Source: Flavobacterium sp. MDT1-60 (GTDB taxonomy: Bacteria; Bacteroidota; Bacteroidia; Flavobacteriales; Flavobacteriaceae). Taken from it: a DNA stretch of 64,000 nucleotides. The position numbers were made by a program, and so were the translations under genes. The notes below the pieces were generated by a model. The model had not been told where the DNA came from. It made no database searches and saw only the letters and a list, made by a program, of their open reading frames with translations. The stretch covers positions 1,488,001 through 1,552,000 of the forward strand of contig NZ_CP062159.1 in assembly GCF_014844035.1 (NCBI RefSeq), given 5' to 3'. Every line of letters begins with the position of its first letter. Positions within the stretch are counted from its first letter, which is position 1. Of the stretch, positions 43,234-52,338 are shown in pieces.

Positions 43234-45651
43234 TTAAAACATTCCACCACCACCTTTGTTAGTGTTATCTTCTCTTTGTTTACGTTGTAAGCTTTTGATT
43301 TTTCCACCACCAAAGTTGTAGGTTAAACCAACATAAACCGTTTGGCTTTCCCATGTAAACTCACCCGTTTGAGGATAAGGATAAATTCCATCAAAAGAAT
43401 ATTTCATTGTATTGAACACGTCATTGAAACGTACACTGATGTTCATCTTGTTGTCTAACAATGTATAACGCGAACCAATGTCCATTTTGTACATTTCATT
43501 TCTTTTTTGTTGAACTTCATTAACTGGTCCTCTGAAAAAACCGAATAATAAAAAGCTTAAACGTTTTGTAGGTTTGAAGTTTGAGTTCATACGAGCATTA
43601 AATGCTGAAGTTGTAACACTACGTTGCAATGGTGAACTTGTACCTGTTGCAGGATTAAATTCAAAAACAACACCTTCCTGGTTTATGCTAGAAAAATCAA
43701 TAGAAGGTTGGATATCCCACCATTTTGCAATTTTATAGTTAAGAGAAACATCAAAACCATAAGCGCTGTTGTGGTCAAAATTAGTGAAACTTAAAACTTG
43801 TTTGTAACCTGAAGGATCGTTTGGATCAGGGCTTAAAGTTCTGCTGATTTGGTCATTAATGCTTCTTACGAAAACGCCCGCTGTTATACTTCCTTTTTCA
43901 AGAGTTTTAGTGTAATTCATTTCGACAGAATTTGTAAACTGAGGTCTTAATTCAGGATTTCCGTATGATGTTACTAACGGAGTAGAAAACTCACGAATAG
44001 GTTTTGTCTGCTCTAAACTCGGGCGGTCGACACGACGGCTGTAGCTTAATTGCAATACATTTTTCTCATTTAAATTATACGTTAAATAAGCTGATGGATA
44101 TAAAGTAATATAGTCATCATCGAATTTGTCCTGACCATGATTTAAATTCGCAGCAACTTTATAACTCTCAAAACGAGTTCCTACCTGGTAGCTGAATTTT
44201 TTGAATTTCTGACCAAAAGTTACATAAGCTGAATAGATATCAGTGTCATAAGTATAATTAGAAATCTGATCTTCTGTAGCAACTAAAGGATTACCAGTAT
44301 TATAATTGTTATTTGATCTTGTTATTCTCGCCTCAGCACCAGCTTCAAGCGTTGTTTTGTCATTTAACGGATTTACGTAATCAACATTGATTGTGCTTAA
44401 TTTTCTTTTATCACCAATAAAATCACTGTAAACGATATCATTCGTTGTATTGTCAGGTCTTGTTGTTTGCGTGTCGAAACTAGCATTTTGAGTTACTTTA
44501 GTATCACTATAGTTTCCTTCAAAATCTAAAGTATGTCCTTCTTTTTTGAAGATGTGTTTGTACGCTAAGTTGTAAGTTCCGGTTTTGCTTGGACCATGGT
44601 ATCTTGAATTTTGATAGATATTCAAAATGTTTGGATCACCGTTTTTATAATCGATATCAGTTAATACAATTCCAGTTCCGGTTGATTTATTTTGGTTCGT
44701 ATAAAAAGACAAAGTATTGTGATCGTTGATTAAATAATCCATACCAACTTTGTACAAGTAATTATCATTATCGTTCGAGATATCTAAATTTTGATTTACC
44801 TCCTGATCTAATCTAAAGATATGACCTTCGTTTTGATAAGTTCCGAAATTTTGTCCTACGTTTCCAAAGAAATTTACTTTTCCGGTTTTATAATTCAAAT
44901 CTAATGATTGATTGTATTTTGCAGTTTCTCCAAAAGTAATACCACCACTATAGCTTCCGTTGAAACCAGTGTTGGCATTTTTGTGTAAAATAATGTTGAT
45001 GATTCCGGACATTCCTTCCGGATTGTATTTCGCACTTGGATTTGTGATCAACTCAATTTTTTTGATAGAAGTCGATGGGATTTGTTTTAACAATTGCGCA
45101 GGATCAATATTTGATGGTCTTCCGTCAATTAATACACGTACATTGTCGTTTCCACGAAGTGAAAGTTTTCCGTCCTGATCTACGTTTACTGATGGAATGT
45201 TGCTCATAATGTCAGATGCAGACGCTCCGGCAGTTGTCAAATCTTTTCCGACAGTGATTACTTTTCGGTCAATTTTTTGTTCCATTGTCGAACGTTCAGC
45301 AACAATGTTTACACCTTTAAGCTGAGTAGCCTCTTCTTCAAGAGAAACATTTACAGTTGCAGTTTTTTTATTGTCGCTTAAAATTACAGAACCAATATAT
45401 TTTCTAAATCCAATGTATTGAATTTCGATAGTATAACTTTTTAGAGCTAAATTTTTAATTGTAAAGTCCCCATTGTCATCTGTATTAATTCCCGAAACTA
45501 CTTTTCCATTGTCTTTGATAGAAACTGTTGCGTAAGAAATTGGCGCGTTATTCGATTTTTCGGAGATTTTTCCCGACACTGTTCCCGTGTTTTGGGCCTG
45601 AGCTGTTGCGATTACTCCTAGTAATGCGAACAGAAAGAATTTTAATTTCAT
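43234..45651 (-). CDS. TonB-dependent-receptor-like outer-membrane beta-barrel protein
   Basis: An 805-residue protein with signal peptide (ends ATAQAQ, residue 19). Residues ~22-105 are a carboxypeptidase-D-regulatory-like beta domain (TVSGKISEKSNNAPISYATV), then a plug domain (about 120-225; SLRGNDNVRVLIDGRPS), then a large beta-barrel of the PF14905 type found in flavobacteria. It ends in KGGGGMF. Such proteins import large or scarce substrates or handle cell-surface peptides; no partner lipoprotein is next to it, so the ligand is unknown. Confidence 0.88.
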   Translation of the reverse strand: MKLKFFLFALLGVIATAQAQNTGTVSGKISEKSNNAPISYATVSIKDNGKVVSGINTDDNGDFTIKNLALKSYTIEIQYIGFRKYIGSVILSDNKKTATVNVSLEEEATQLKGVNIVAERSTMEQKIDRKVITVGKDLTTAGASASDIMSNIPSVNVDQDGKLSLRGNDNVRVLIDGRPSNIDPAQLLKQIPSTSIKKIELITNPSAKYNPEGMSGIINIILHKNANTGFNGSYSGGITFGETAKYNQSLDLNYKTGKVNFFGNVGQNFGTYQNEGHIFRLDQEVNQNLDISNDNDNYLYKVGMDYLINDHNTLSFYTNQNKSTGTGIVLTDIDYKNGDPNILNIYQNSRYHGPSKTGTYNLAYKHIFKKEGHTLDFEGNYSDTKVTQNASFDTQTTRPDNTTNDIVYSDFIGDKRKLSTINVDYVNPLNDKTTLEAGAEARITRSNNNYNTGNPLVATEDQISNYTYDTDIYSAYVTFGQKFKKFSYQVGTRFESYKVAANLNHGQDKFDDDYITLYPSAYLTYNLNEKNVLQLSYSRRVDRPSLEQTKPIREFSTPLVTSYGNPELRPQFTNSVEMNYTKTLEKGSITAGVFVRSINDQISRTLSPDPNDPSGYKQVLSFTNFDHNSAYGFDVSLNYKIAKWWDIQPSIDFSSINQEGVVFEFNPATGTSSPLQRSVTTSAFNARMNSNFKPTKRLSFLLFGFFRGPVNEVQQKRNEMYKMDIGSRYTLLDNKMNISVRFNDVFNTMKYSFDGIYPYPQTGEFTWESQTVYVGLTYNFGGGKIKSLQRKQREDNTNKGGGGMF

Positions 45652-45945
45652 AATAGTACTAGTTGATTATTTTGATTTGATTGATGATGATTGTTTTTGT
45701 TTTCGTTAGATTTTTTTTGGCTTTAAATGAATTCAAAGTTCCTATTAAGACTCTTTTATTGTGGATATGTTACAGAAAAAAGTCAAAAAAATATCTTTTT
45801 TATTTTATGAGTACTGTTTTATAGGAGATTAGCGTTTTAATTTTTTGATAATTTTAACATTAAAAACCAAATGCTTTTTAAGAAATTCTAAGTGTTTTAT
45901 TCAATTTTATATGTTTTTCATTTTCTGTAATTGATGAATAAGCAG
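45652..45945. other. AT-rich intergenic region without a gene
   Basis: About 300 bases between divergent genes. No open frame with plausible coding, no hairpin of note. A promoter for argS lies at its right end. Confidence 0.5.
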
Positions 45946-45953
45946 TATCTTTG
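45946..45953 (+). promoter_or_regulatory. Predicted -7 box (TATCTTTG) of argS
   Basis: TATCTTTG fits TANNTTTG. A CTG 18 bases upstream may serve as the -33 element. argS starts 22 bases downstream. Confidence 0.5.
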
Positions 45954-45974
45954 CTCTCTTTAAAATAAGTTTAC

Positions 45975-47753
45975 ATGTCATTATCACAAATTCTTACACC
46001 TTCTATACAAAAAGCAATACAAGTATTATTTGATGTTACTGTTGATAAAATCGAATTTCAAACCACCCGAAAAGAGTTTGAAGGCGATATTACAATGGTA
46101 ATTTTTCCATTACTTAAAGTGATCAAAAGCAATCCGGCAGAACTTGGAAATAAAATTGGAAATTATTTAGTTGAAAATGTTTCTGAAGTGGCCCGCTTCA
46201 ATGTGGTTTCAGGTTTCCTGAATATTGTAATTGCAGATAGTTATTATTTGAATTTCTTTAATGAAATAAAAGACAATACAAAGTATGGCTATGTAACGCC
46301 AAATCCGGAGGATAAAGCTATAATGGTTGAATATTCTTCGCCAAACACAAATAAGCCTTTACACTTAGGTCACGTTCGTAACAATTTGTTAGGATATTCT
46401 GTCGCCGAAATTATTAAGGCATCAGGTAAAAAAGTATACAAAACTCAGATCATCAACGATCGTGGAATCCATATTTGCAAATCGATGTTAGCATGGGAGA
46501 AATTCGGAAACGGAGAAACACCTGAAAGTTCGAATTTAAAAGGAGATAAATTAGTTGGTAAATATTATGTGGAGTTTGATAAAGCTTACAAAGCAGAAAT
46601 TAACCAATTAATCGAAACCGGTAAAACCGAAGAAGAAGCAAAAAAACAAGCGCCTATTATTGTTGAAGCGCAAGATATGCTAAAGAAATGGGAAGCTGGT
46701 GACGATAAAGTAATCGAGCTTTGGGAAAAAATGAACGAATGGGTCTATGATGGTTTTGCTACTACTTATACTAATTTGGGAGTTAATTTTGATCGCTATT
46801 ACTACGAAAGCAATACCTATTTATTAGGGAAAGATGTGGTTCAGGTTGGACTTGATAAAGGTGTTTTTGAAAAAGATCCTGATGGTTCAGTTTGGATTGA
46901 TTTGACAGATGAAGGTCTGGATCGTAAAATCGTATTGCGTTCTGACGGAACTGCTGTTTATATGACTCAGGATATTGGAACTGCAATTCAGCGTGTAAAA
47001 GATATGCCAGATGTTGGCGGAATGGTTTATACAGTTGGAAACGAGCAGGATTATCACTTTAAAGTTCTATTCTTAATCCTGAAAAAATTAGGTTTTGACT
47101 GGGCTTCAAGTTTATATCATTTATCATACGGAATGGTTGATTTACCTTCAGGTAAAATGAAAAGCCGTGAAGGAACTGTTGTAGATGCTGATGATTTGAT
47201 GCAGGACATGACTGATACAGCAAAACAAATTTCTGAAGATTTAGGAAAACTGGATAGTTATTCTGCGGAGGAAAAGGCAAAACTATACAAAACAATTGGT
47301 CTTGGAGCTTTGAAATATTACATCTTAAAAGTAGATCCAAAAAAACGTATTTTATTCAATCCGGAAGAATCTGTTGATTTTGCCGGAAATACAGGTCCGT
47401 TTATTCAATATACATATGCGAGAATTCAATCGATAATCCGTAAAGCCGATTTTGATTTTTCAGCAAAAACAAATACGGAAGAGCTTCACGAAAAAGAAAA
47501 AGAATTGGTAAAACAAATCGAACTTTTCCCTGAGGTAATTCAAAATGCCGCACAAAATCACAGTCCGGCTTTGATTGCTAATTATACTTATGATTTGGTA
47601 AAAGAATATAACTCCTTCTATCAATCCGTTCATATTTTAGGAGAAGTTGATTTAACTAAAAAGATTTTCAGAGTGCAGCTTTCACAAAAAGTTGCTGAAG
47701 TTATAAAGTCTGCTTTTACATTATTAGGAATTGAAGTTCCGGAGAGAATGTAA
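45975..47753 (+). CDS. argS: Arginine--tRNA ligase
   Basis: A 592-residue class I synthetase. The N-terminal arginyl-tRNA additional domain spans about 1-100, HIGH is HLGHVRNN (130-137), and the KMSKS loop is the degenerate GKMKSREG near 394, as usual in this enzyme. The C-terminal DALR anticodon-binding domain covers about 470-592. Standard length. Monocistronic with a promoter and terminator. Confidence 0.96.
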   Translation: MSLSQILTPSIQKAIQVLFDVTVDKIEFQTTRKEFEGDITMVIFPLLKVIKSNPAELGNKIGNYLVENVSEVARFNVVSGFLNIVIADSYYLNFFNEIKDNTKYGYVTPNPEDKAIMVEYSSPNTNKPLHLGHVRNNLLGYSVAEIIKASGKKVYKTQIINDRGIHICKSMLAWEKFGNGETPESSNLKGDKLVGKYYVEFDKAYKAEINQLIETGKTEEEAKKQAPIIVEAQDMLKKWEAGDDKVIELWEKMNEWVYDGFATTYTNLGVNFDRYYYESNTYLLGKDVVQVGLDKGVFEKDPDGSVWIDLTDEGLDRKIVLRSDGTAVYMTQDIGTAIQRVKDMPDVGGMVYTVGNEQDYHFKVLFLILKKLGFDWASSLYHLSYGMVDLPSGKMKSREGTVVDADDLMQDMTDTAKQISEDLGKLDSYSAEEKAKLYKTIGLGALKYYILKVDPKKRILFNPEESVDFAGNTGPFIQYTYARIQSIIRKADFDFSAKTNTEELHEKEKELVKQIELFPEVIQNAAQNHSPALIANYTYDLVKEYNSFYQSVHILGEVDLTKKIFRVQLSQKVAEVIKSAFTLLGIEVPERM

Positions 47754-47790
47754 AAGAATAAGTTACGAATTCATTCAAATAACAACAATA

Positions 47791-47826
47791 AAAAAAGCCG
47801 ATAATCATAAGACTATCGGCTTTTTT
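47791..47826. terminator. Bidirectional terminator between argS and DUF6607 gene
   Basis: AAAAAAGCCGATA (47791-47803) pairs perfectly with TATCGGCTTTTTT (47814-47826). Confidence 0.85.
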
Positions 47827-47846
47827 ACAACTAACACAAACCATTT

Positions 47847-48749
47847 TTATTTTACGAACTTGTCGATAATTTTGTCTGTTTCTGCTTTTGAGGTGTCTGG
47901 TTTTAAATCAAACAAAAGAGAATACAATGCTTTTCTATCCACTTTAGCTTCTAAGTTTAAGTCTTGATGTCTTTCAAACAGCGTTTGCCATTTGTCACGA
48001 ACGTTTTTCCACAGCGCATTATTTGCTACCCACCATTTTTGAGCTGCAGCACATTTACTGTCTGGCACTTTAGTGTAAACATCAAATCCTTTTTCCTGAG
48101 CCAACAATACGTCTTTTCCGCTGTCATCTCTAACTAATTTATCATTGTCTTGTTCATGATTCCACCCTGTAGCGGTAATTTCATGAATATTTCTTCTTTT
48201 CAAAACATTATAATCATTGCGTTTTGTTTGCTCTCTTCTTGGCAGAGGCGCATCAGCAACGTTAGTCCAGTAATCTTTTCCGTCAACATGTACCCAGGTT
48301 GATGATCCTTCGTATCTTGGACTATCATCTACCTGATATACTTTTTGAGTCCACTGTCCTTTAACAGCTTTCTTATCTAGTTTTTTGTACTTCCAGGATG
48401 TTCCCTTATCGAATGAGTATAAGTCTGTGTTTTCAAAAAGCCAATCTTGTCTCCAGTGTTTGATGATCATATCATCACTTACGATTAGTAAGTGCTGCAT
48501 CACAATTTTGTTTGGTGTGTCTTCCAATAATTCAACCCATTCTAAAGCAGATTCATGTTTAGTCTCAGATGGTTTGTATGTAAGGGTATCTTTCGGATAT
48601 TGAAAAGTTTCAGTAAAATTAAATTTCACTTCATAACAACCACACATTGATTTAATTGATTTGATGTCTTGTTGTTTTTTATCCTGGCTAAAACCAAGGC
48701 TACAAGTCAAAGCCATTATGGCCGAAAAATAGAGGCTTTTTGTAATCAT
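47847..48749 (-). CDS. DUF6607 family exported protein of heme/iron uptake locus
   Basis: A 300-residue protein with a signal peptide (ends SLGFSQ, about residue 22). IKSMCGCYEVKFNFTETF and IIKHWRQDWLFEN are motifs I associate with DUF6607. GTSWKYKKL, CAAAQKWW and a C-terminal KPDTSKAETDKIIDKFV follow. It is transcribed divergently from a TonB receptor and an HmuY-like gene, with a shared promoter region containing a palindrome. Probable role: accessory to heme or iron acquisition in the periplasm or outer membrane. Biochemical function unknown. Confidence 0.75.
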   Translation of the reverse strand: MITKSLYFSAIMALTCSLGFSQDKKQQDIKSIKSMCGCYEVKFNFTETFQYPKDTLTYKPSETKHESALEWVELLEDTPNKIVMQHLLIVSDDMIIKHWRQDWLFENTDLYSFDKGTSWKYKKLDKKAVKGQWTQKVYQVDDSPRYEGSSTWVHVDGKDYWTNVADAPLPRREQTKRNDYNVLKRRNIHEITATGWNHEQDNDKLVRDDSGKDVLLAQEKGFDVYTKVPDSKCAAAQKWWVANNALWKNVRDKWQTLFERHQDLNLEAKVDRKALYSLLFDLKPDTSKAETDKIIDKFVK

Positions 48750-48780
48750 AACTTATTATTTTGTTTTAATAATTTTTTTG

Positions 48781-48788
48781 CAAATATA
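48781..48788 (-). promoter_or_regulatory. -7 box (TATATTTG) for DUF6607 gene
   Basis: Read on the minus strand this is a perfect TATATTTG, 31 bases before the start codon. It faces an identical box on the other strand 32 bases away. Confidence 0.65.
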
Positions 48789-48792
48789 TAAA

Positions 48793-48813
48793 TTTTATTT
48801 AGAATAAATAAAA
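48793..48813. promoter_or_regulatory. 21-bp palindrome, candidate operator between divergent promoters
   Basis: TTTTATTTA-GAA-TAAATAAAA is a perfect 9-bp inverted repeat around three bases. It occupies the place of the -33 regions of both promoters, which otherwise lack TTG. An iron-responsive repressor such as Fur would fit the heme locus, but the regulator is inferred. Confidence 0.6.
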
Positions 48814-48820
48814 ATAGTTA

Positions 48821-48828
48821 TATATTTG
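48821..48828 (+). promoter_or_regulatory. -7 box (TATATTTG) for TonB receptor-hmuY operon
   Basis: Perfect TATATTTG followed by CA. The receptor start is 27 bases downstream. The TTG inside this box opens a longer frame (48826) but cannot be the start. Confidence 0.7.
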
Positions 48829-48855
48829 CAATCTTATTCAGATTTAATACAAATA

Positions 48856-50967
48856 ATGAAAATTAAAATTACCCTCTTTATAGCAGTTCTTTTTTGCCAA
48901 TTTTCTTTTAGTCAGAAGAAAGATACCACAGCTGTAAATAAACTTTCAGAGGTTGTTGTAACCGGACAATTCGAACCTCAATCAATAAAAAAATCAGTAT
49001 TTAATGTCCGTGTTATTTCCAATCAGGATATTCAAAATTTAGCTGCAAATAATTTATCCGATGTTTTGAATCAATATTTAAATATTACAGTTACGCCAAG
49101 TGGAACAAGCGGACGATCTACCGTTTCCTTATTTGGTTTAGACGCTCAATATTTTAAAATTTTAGTCGACAATGTTCCTTTGATAAATGAAGCAGGTCTC
49201 GGTAATAATATAGACTTGTCACAAATTAATCTTAATGATGTTGATCATATTGAAATTGTTGAAGGTTCAATGGGAGTTAGCTACGGAGCCAATGCAGTAA
49301 GTGGTGTTTTAAATATCATTACGAAGAAAAATTCAAAATATAAGTGGGGAATTACAGCATCTGTTCAGGAAGAAACGGTTAATGATGAATATGCTCTTTT
49401 TGATGAAGGACGTCATATTCAGTCTTTCAGGGTTACTCATACATTCAATAATAATTGGTATGTCTCTACGGGGATTAATCGTAATGATTTTCAAGGTTAT
49501 TTAGATGATAAAAACGGAGTTGATTATGCTGAAAATGATGGTACCCGTGGTTACAGATGGCTTCCAAAGCAACAATTAAATGGAACGGCGACAATAGCAT
49601 ATCAAAAAAATAGTTTTCGCTTCTTTTATAAATTTGAATTTTTAGATGAAGATGTAGATTATTACAACAGTACTGTACAGTCAGGTTACAATAGTACATT
49701 AGGTTCATACCGTTATAGTGAAGATAGCAGGTACTTTACAAACAGATATTTCCATAACTTAAATGCTACAGGAAAGTTATTTTCTCAATTAAATTATAAT
49801 GTTTCGCTTTCACACCAAAAGCAGCAACGTGACGTAGAAGATTTTAGATATTATTTATTTACTAAAACAGAAGCGAATAATGTTACTGTAAAAGATCAGT
49901 CTATGGAAGTCCTTTATTCTACCGGAACTTTAAATAATTTCTTTTCAGACAAAACAATTGACCTTCAATTAGGATATGAATTTGTAAATAATCGTGGTTA
50001 TTCATTAGTTCAGGAAGCAAATAATATTTTTAGTCCGGTTCGTAAAACACTTGAAAACTATGATTTCTTTGCTTCTTCGGAGATTATGGCAACTCATAAA
50101 TTTTCTATAAGACCGGGGATAAGATTTTCTGCTCAGTCTCAGTTTGATAATCAATATGCTTCTTCTTTAGGGCTAAGATATTTGTTCGATAAAGGAATTG
50201 AGCTTCGCGGTTCTTACGGAAACTCTTTCAGAACACCAACCTTTGATGAATTATACTCGAAACAAATTTTTGACGGGCACTTTTTTACAGGAAATGAGAA
50301 TCTGATTCCTGAAACAAGTACTTCATATGAAATGAGCCTTAAGAAAATGACTTTGTTTTCTTCAGGATTACAACTTTCAAACACATTTGCCGGAAGTTAT
50401 TTAAATGTTGATGATCGAATCGGAATGGCATTAGTACGATTTAACCCCGATACAGGAAATCCGGAATATCAATATATCAATATTAGTAAATATAAAATGT
50501 GGAATTTCTCTACAATGAACCAATTGAGAAAAGATAATTTCACTTTTAATTTTGGAGCAGCATTGATTGGAATTTCACAGAAAGTTGAAAACCTTGTGTT
50601 TTCTTCAGATGATAGATTTCTTTATTCTTTTAATTTAAATGCAAGTTTATCGTATACGCTTCCAAAGTGGAAAACGATAATGTCAGCATACTATAAATAC
50701 AATGGCAAAACACAGCAATTTATTGAGGGAACTTCCTCGTATGTTTTGTCTGAAGTCGCTCCAAGTAATTGGCTTGACGCTTCTATTCGTCAAAATTTCT
50801 TCAAAGATCATTTCGAAGTAACCTTTGGTGCCAGAAACATTCTTGATGTAACTAATGTAACTCAAACAGGAACGGGTAGTGCTGCTGGGCATGCCGGGCC
50901 AGGTGAAGTAATGCTCGCCTACGGACGTTCTTATTTTCTAAAATTAGCATATAACCTTAATCTTTAA
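48856..50967 (+). CDS. TonB-dependent receptor, HmuR-like heme/hemoprotein receptor
   Basis: A 703-residue outer-membrane receptor from ATG 48856 with signal peptide ending FSFSQ (about residue 20). The plug follows (about 40-155; LSEVVVTGQFEPQSI, IEIVEGSMGVSYGANAVSG), then a 22-strand barrel. YGNSFRTPTFDELY and NENLIPETSTSYE resemble the FRAP and NPNL boxes of heme receptors. It is followed by an HmuY-type lipoprotein after 17 bases and is divergent from a DUF6607 gene. It most likely imports heme or iron using TonB energy. Confidence 0.87.
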   Translation: MKIKITLFIAVLFCQFSFSQKKDTTAVNKLSEVVVTGQFEPQSIKKSVFNVRVISNQDIQNLAANNLSDVLNQYLNITVTPSGTSGRSTVSLFGLDAQYFKILVDNVPLINEAGLGNNIDLSQINLNDVDHIEIVEGSMGVSYGANAVSGVLNIITKKNSKYKWGITASVQEETVNDEYALFDEGRHIQSFRVTHTFNNNWYVSTGINRNDFQGYLDDKNGVDYAENDGTRGYRWLPKQQLNGTATIAYQKNSFRFFYKFEFLDEDVDYYNSTVQSGYNSTLGSYRYSEDSRYFTNRYFHNLNATGKLFSQLNYNVSLSHQKQQRDVEDFRYYLFTKTEANNVTVKDQSMEVLYSTGTLNNFFSDKTIDLQLGYEFVNNRGYSLVQEANNIFSPVRKTLENYDFFASSEIMATHKFSIRPGIRFSAQSQFDNQYASSLGLRYLFDKGIELRGSYGNSFRTPTFDELYSKQIFDGHFFTGNENLIPETSTSYEMSLKKMTLFSSGLQLSNTFAGSYLNVDDRIGMALVRFNPDTGNPEYQYINISKYKMWNFSTMNQLRKDNFTFNFGAALIGISQKVENLVFSSDDRFLYSFNLNASLSYTLPKWKTIMSAYYKYNGKTQQFIEGTSSYVLSEVAPSNWLDASIRQNFFKDHFEVTFGARNILDVTNVTQTGTGSAAGHAGPGEVMLAYGRSYFLKLAYNLNL

Positions 50968-50984
50968 TATAAATACAGAATACA

Positions 50985-52064
50985 ATGAAAAAGTTATTAT
51001 TTTTATCAATCGTGTTACTATCATTAGCATCATGTTCAAGTGATGACGATACTAAAGTTGAAATCCCAACTGTGGGAGAAACTTTGAAGACTTCTGTTGG
51101 TGGGCCAAACCAACCAAATCAACTTTATCTTGATTTAAGTGCTGCAGAAACTAAATCAGTAAACAGGACTTCTTGGGATTTCGGATTCTCTTCAGGCTCA
51201 GATTTTAGAGTAATCATCAACGGTTCACTTAAAATGGCTGTTAAAAAATTGGCTACTTCTGATATTACTTTGTCACAGGTAATTGATGCAAATGTTTCGG
51301 TTGGAGCAGGTACAACTCTTTCTAACAATGGATTTGTTGATAACCCGACAGGGGTTTTAGCTGGTGCAGGAGCAGGGATCGGAACTGCAATTGCTGAAAT
51401 TTCAGTTACAGATGCTGATAATAAAGTATACTTAGTAAATTTAGGATTAGCTGTTTCTACCACACAACCCGCTGTCGGTTCCGTGAGTGTTGATGGAGAA
51501 GCAAGAGGATGGAAAAAAGTGAGAATCTTAAGAAGTGGAAATGGATATAAAATTCAATATGCAGACTTAACTTCTGCAACTTTTACGGAGAAAACCATTT
51601 CAAAAGACTCAAATTTTAATTTTTCATTCTTTAGTTTGACTTCAGGAAATACTGTTTCAGTTGAGCCTGAAAAAACAAAATGGGATTTGAATTTCACAAC
51701 CTTTACTAATTACTTAAATATGGGTCAAGGTGAAGTTACTTATGGTTATGCTGATTTTATTACTACAAACTCAAAAGGAGGAACGCAAGTATACCAAGTA
51801 TTAACTTCTGCTAAAACTTATGAGGCTTTTGTAAAAGCAGATGTAGTTGAGGCAAACTTTACTGTTTCTGCAACTGATCAAAGAATAATTGGAGCTAACT
51901 GGAGAAATGGTGGAGGACCAACTTCATTGCCAAGTATTAGAACTGATCGTTTTTATGTTGTTAAAGATGCTGCTGGAAATTACTACAAAGTTAAATTCCT
52001 TACTATGACAAATGACGCCGGTGTAAGAGGAAATACTACTTTGGAGTATGCTATCTTAAACTAA
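50985..52064 (+). CDS. HmuY family heme-binding lipoprotein
   Basis: A 359-residue lipoprotein with lipobox LASCSSDD (Cys17). The mature protein has TSWDFGFSSGSDFRVIING (about 63-81), the HmuY-type core, and later TKWDLNFTTFTNYL, a repeat of the same motif, then RTDRFYVVKDAAGNYYKVKF. HmuY proteins capture heme at the cell surface and pass it to the TonB receptor. It lies 17 bases after the receptor gene. Longer than the Porphyromonas HmuY, as in other flavobacterial members. Confidence 0.85.
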   Translation: MKKLLFLSIVLLSLASCSSDDDTKVEIPTVGETLKTSVGGPNQPNQLYLDLSAAETKSVNRTSWDFGFSSGSDFRVIINGSLKMAVKKLATSDITLSQVIDANVSVGAGTTLSNNGFVDNPTGVLAGAGAGIGTAIAEISVTDADNKVYLVNLGLAVSTTQPAVGSVSVDGEARGWKKVRILRSGNGYKIQYADLTSATFTEKTISKDSNFNFSFFSLTSGNTVSVEPEKTKWDLNFTTFTNYLNMGQGEVTYGYADFITTNSKGGTQVYQVLTSAKTYEAFVKADVVEANFTVSATDQRIIGANWRNGGGPTSLPSIRTDRFYVVKDAAGNYYKVKFLTMTNDAGVRGNTTLEYAILN

Positions 52065-52170
52065 AAATATATCAAAATAGCATTAAAAAATTACAGGGAT
52101 ATTTCAAACTCTGAAAGAATCCGAATTAAAAATTAGTTAATCATTAGCTTTGTTTTTTTTATTTTTTTTG

Positions 52171-52207
52171 AGAGAGGTTAGTTTTTATCTAACCTCTTTT
52201 TTTGTTT
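52171..52207 (+). terminator. Terminator after hmuY-like gene
   Basis: AGAGGTTAG (52173-52181) pairs with CTAACCTCT (52189-52197), followed by a run of T. Confidence 0.8.
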
Positions 52208-52250
52208 TTTATTTTAATGTTAAATAGGGTTATAAATTAATGTTTAACCC

Positions 52251-52258
52251 TATATTTG
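52251..52258 (+). promoter_or_regulatory. -7 box (TATATTTG) of SGNH-SGNH-MBOAT operon
   Basis: Perfect TATATTTG followed by GTGCC. No clear TTG at the right distance. About 80 bases of leader precede the GTG start. Confidence 0.55.
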
Positions 52259-52338
52259 TGCCTGTTTTTTTAATGAACAATTACCAGGAAATTTTAATAT
52301 TTTTCAGTCGAAGCCATTCTTCAAATTATAAATAATAA

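Noticed and set aside
47731..47967. A 78-residue frame after argS
   Set aside because: It crosses the argS end, a strong terminator and the DUF6607 gene on the other strand.
48826..48855. N-terminal extension of the heme receptor to TTG 48826
   Set aside because: The TTG is the end of the TATATTTG box; ATG 48856 starts a normal signal peptide.
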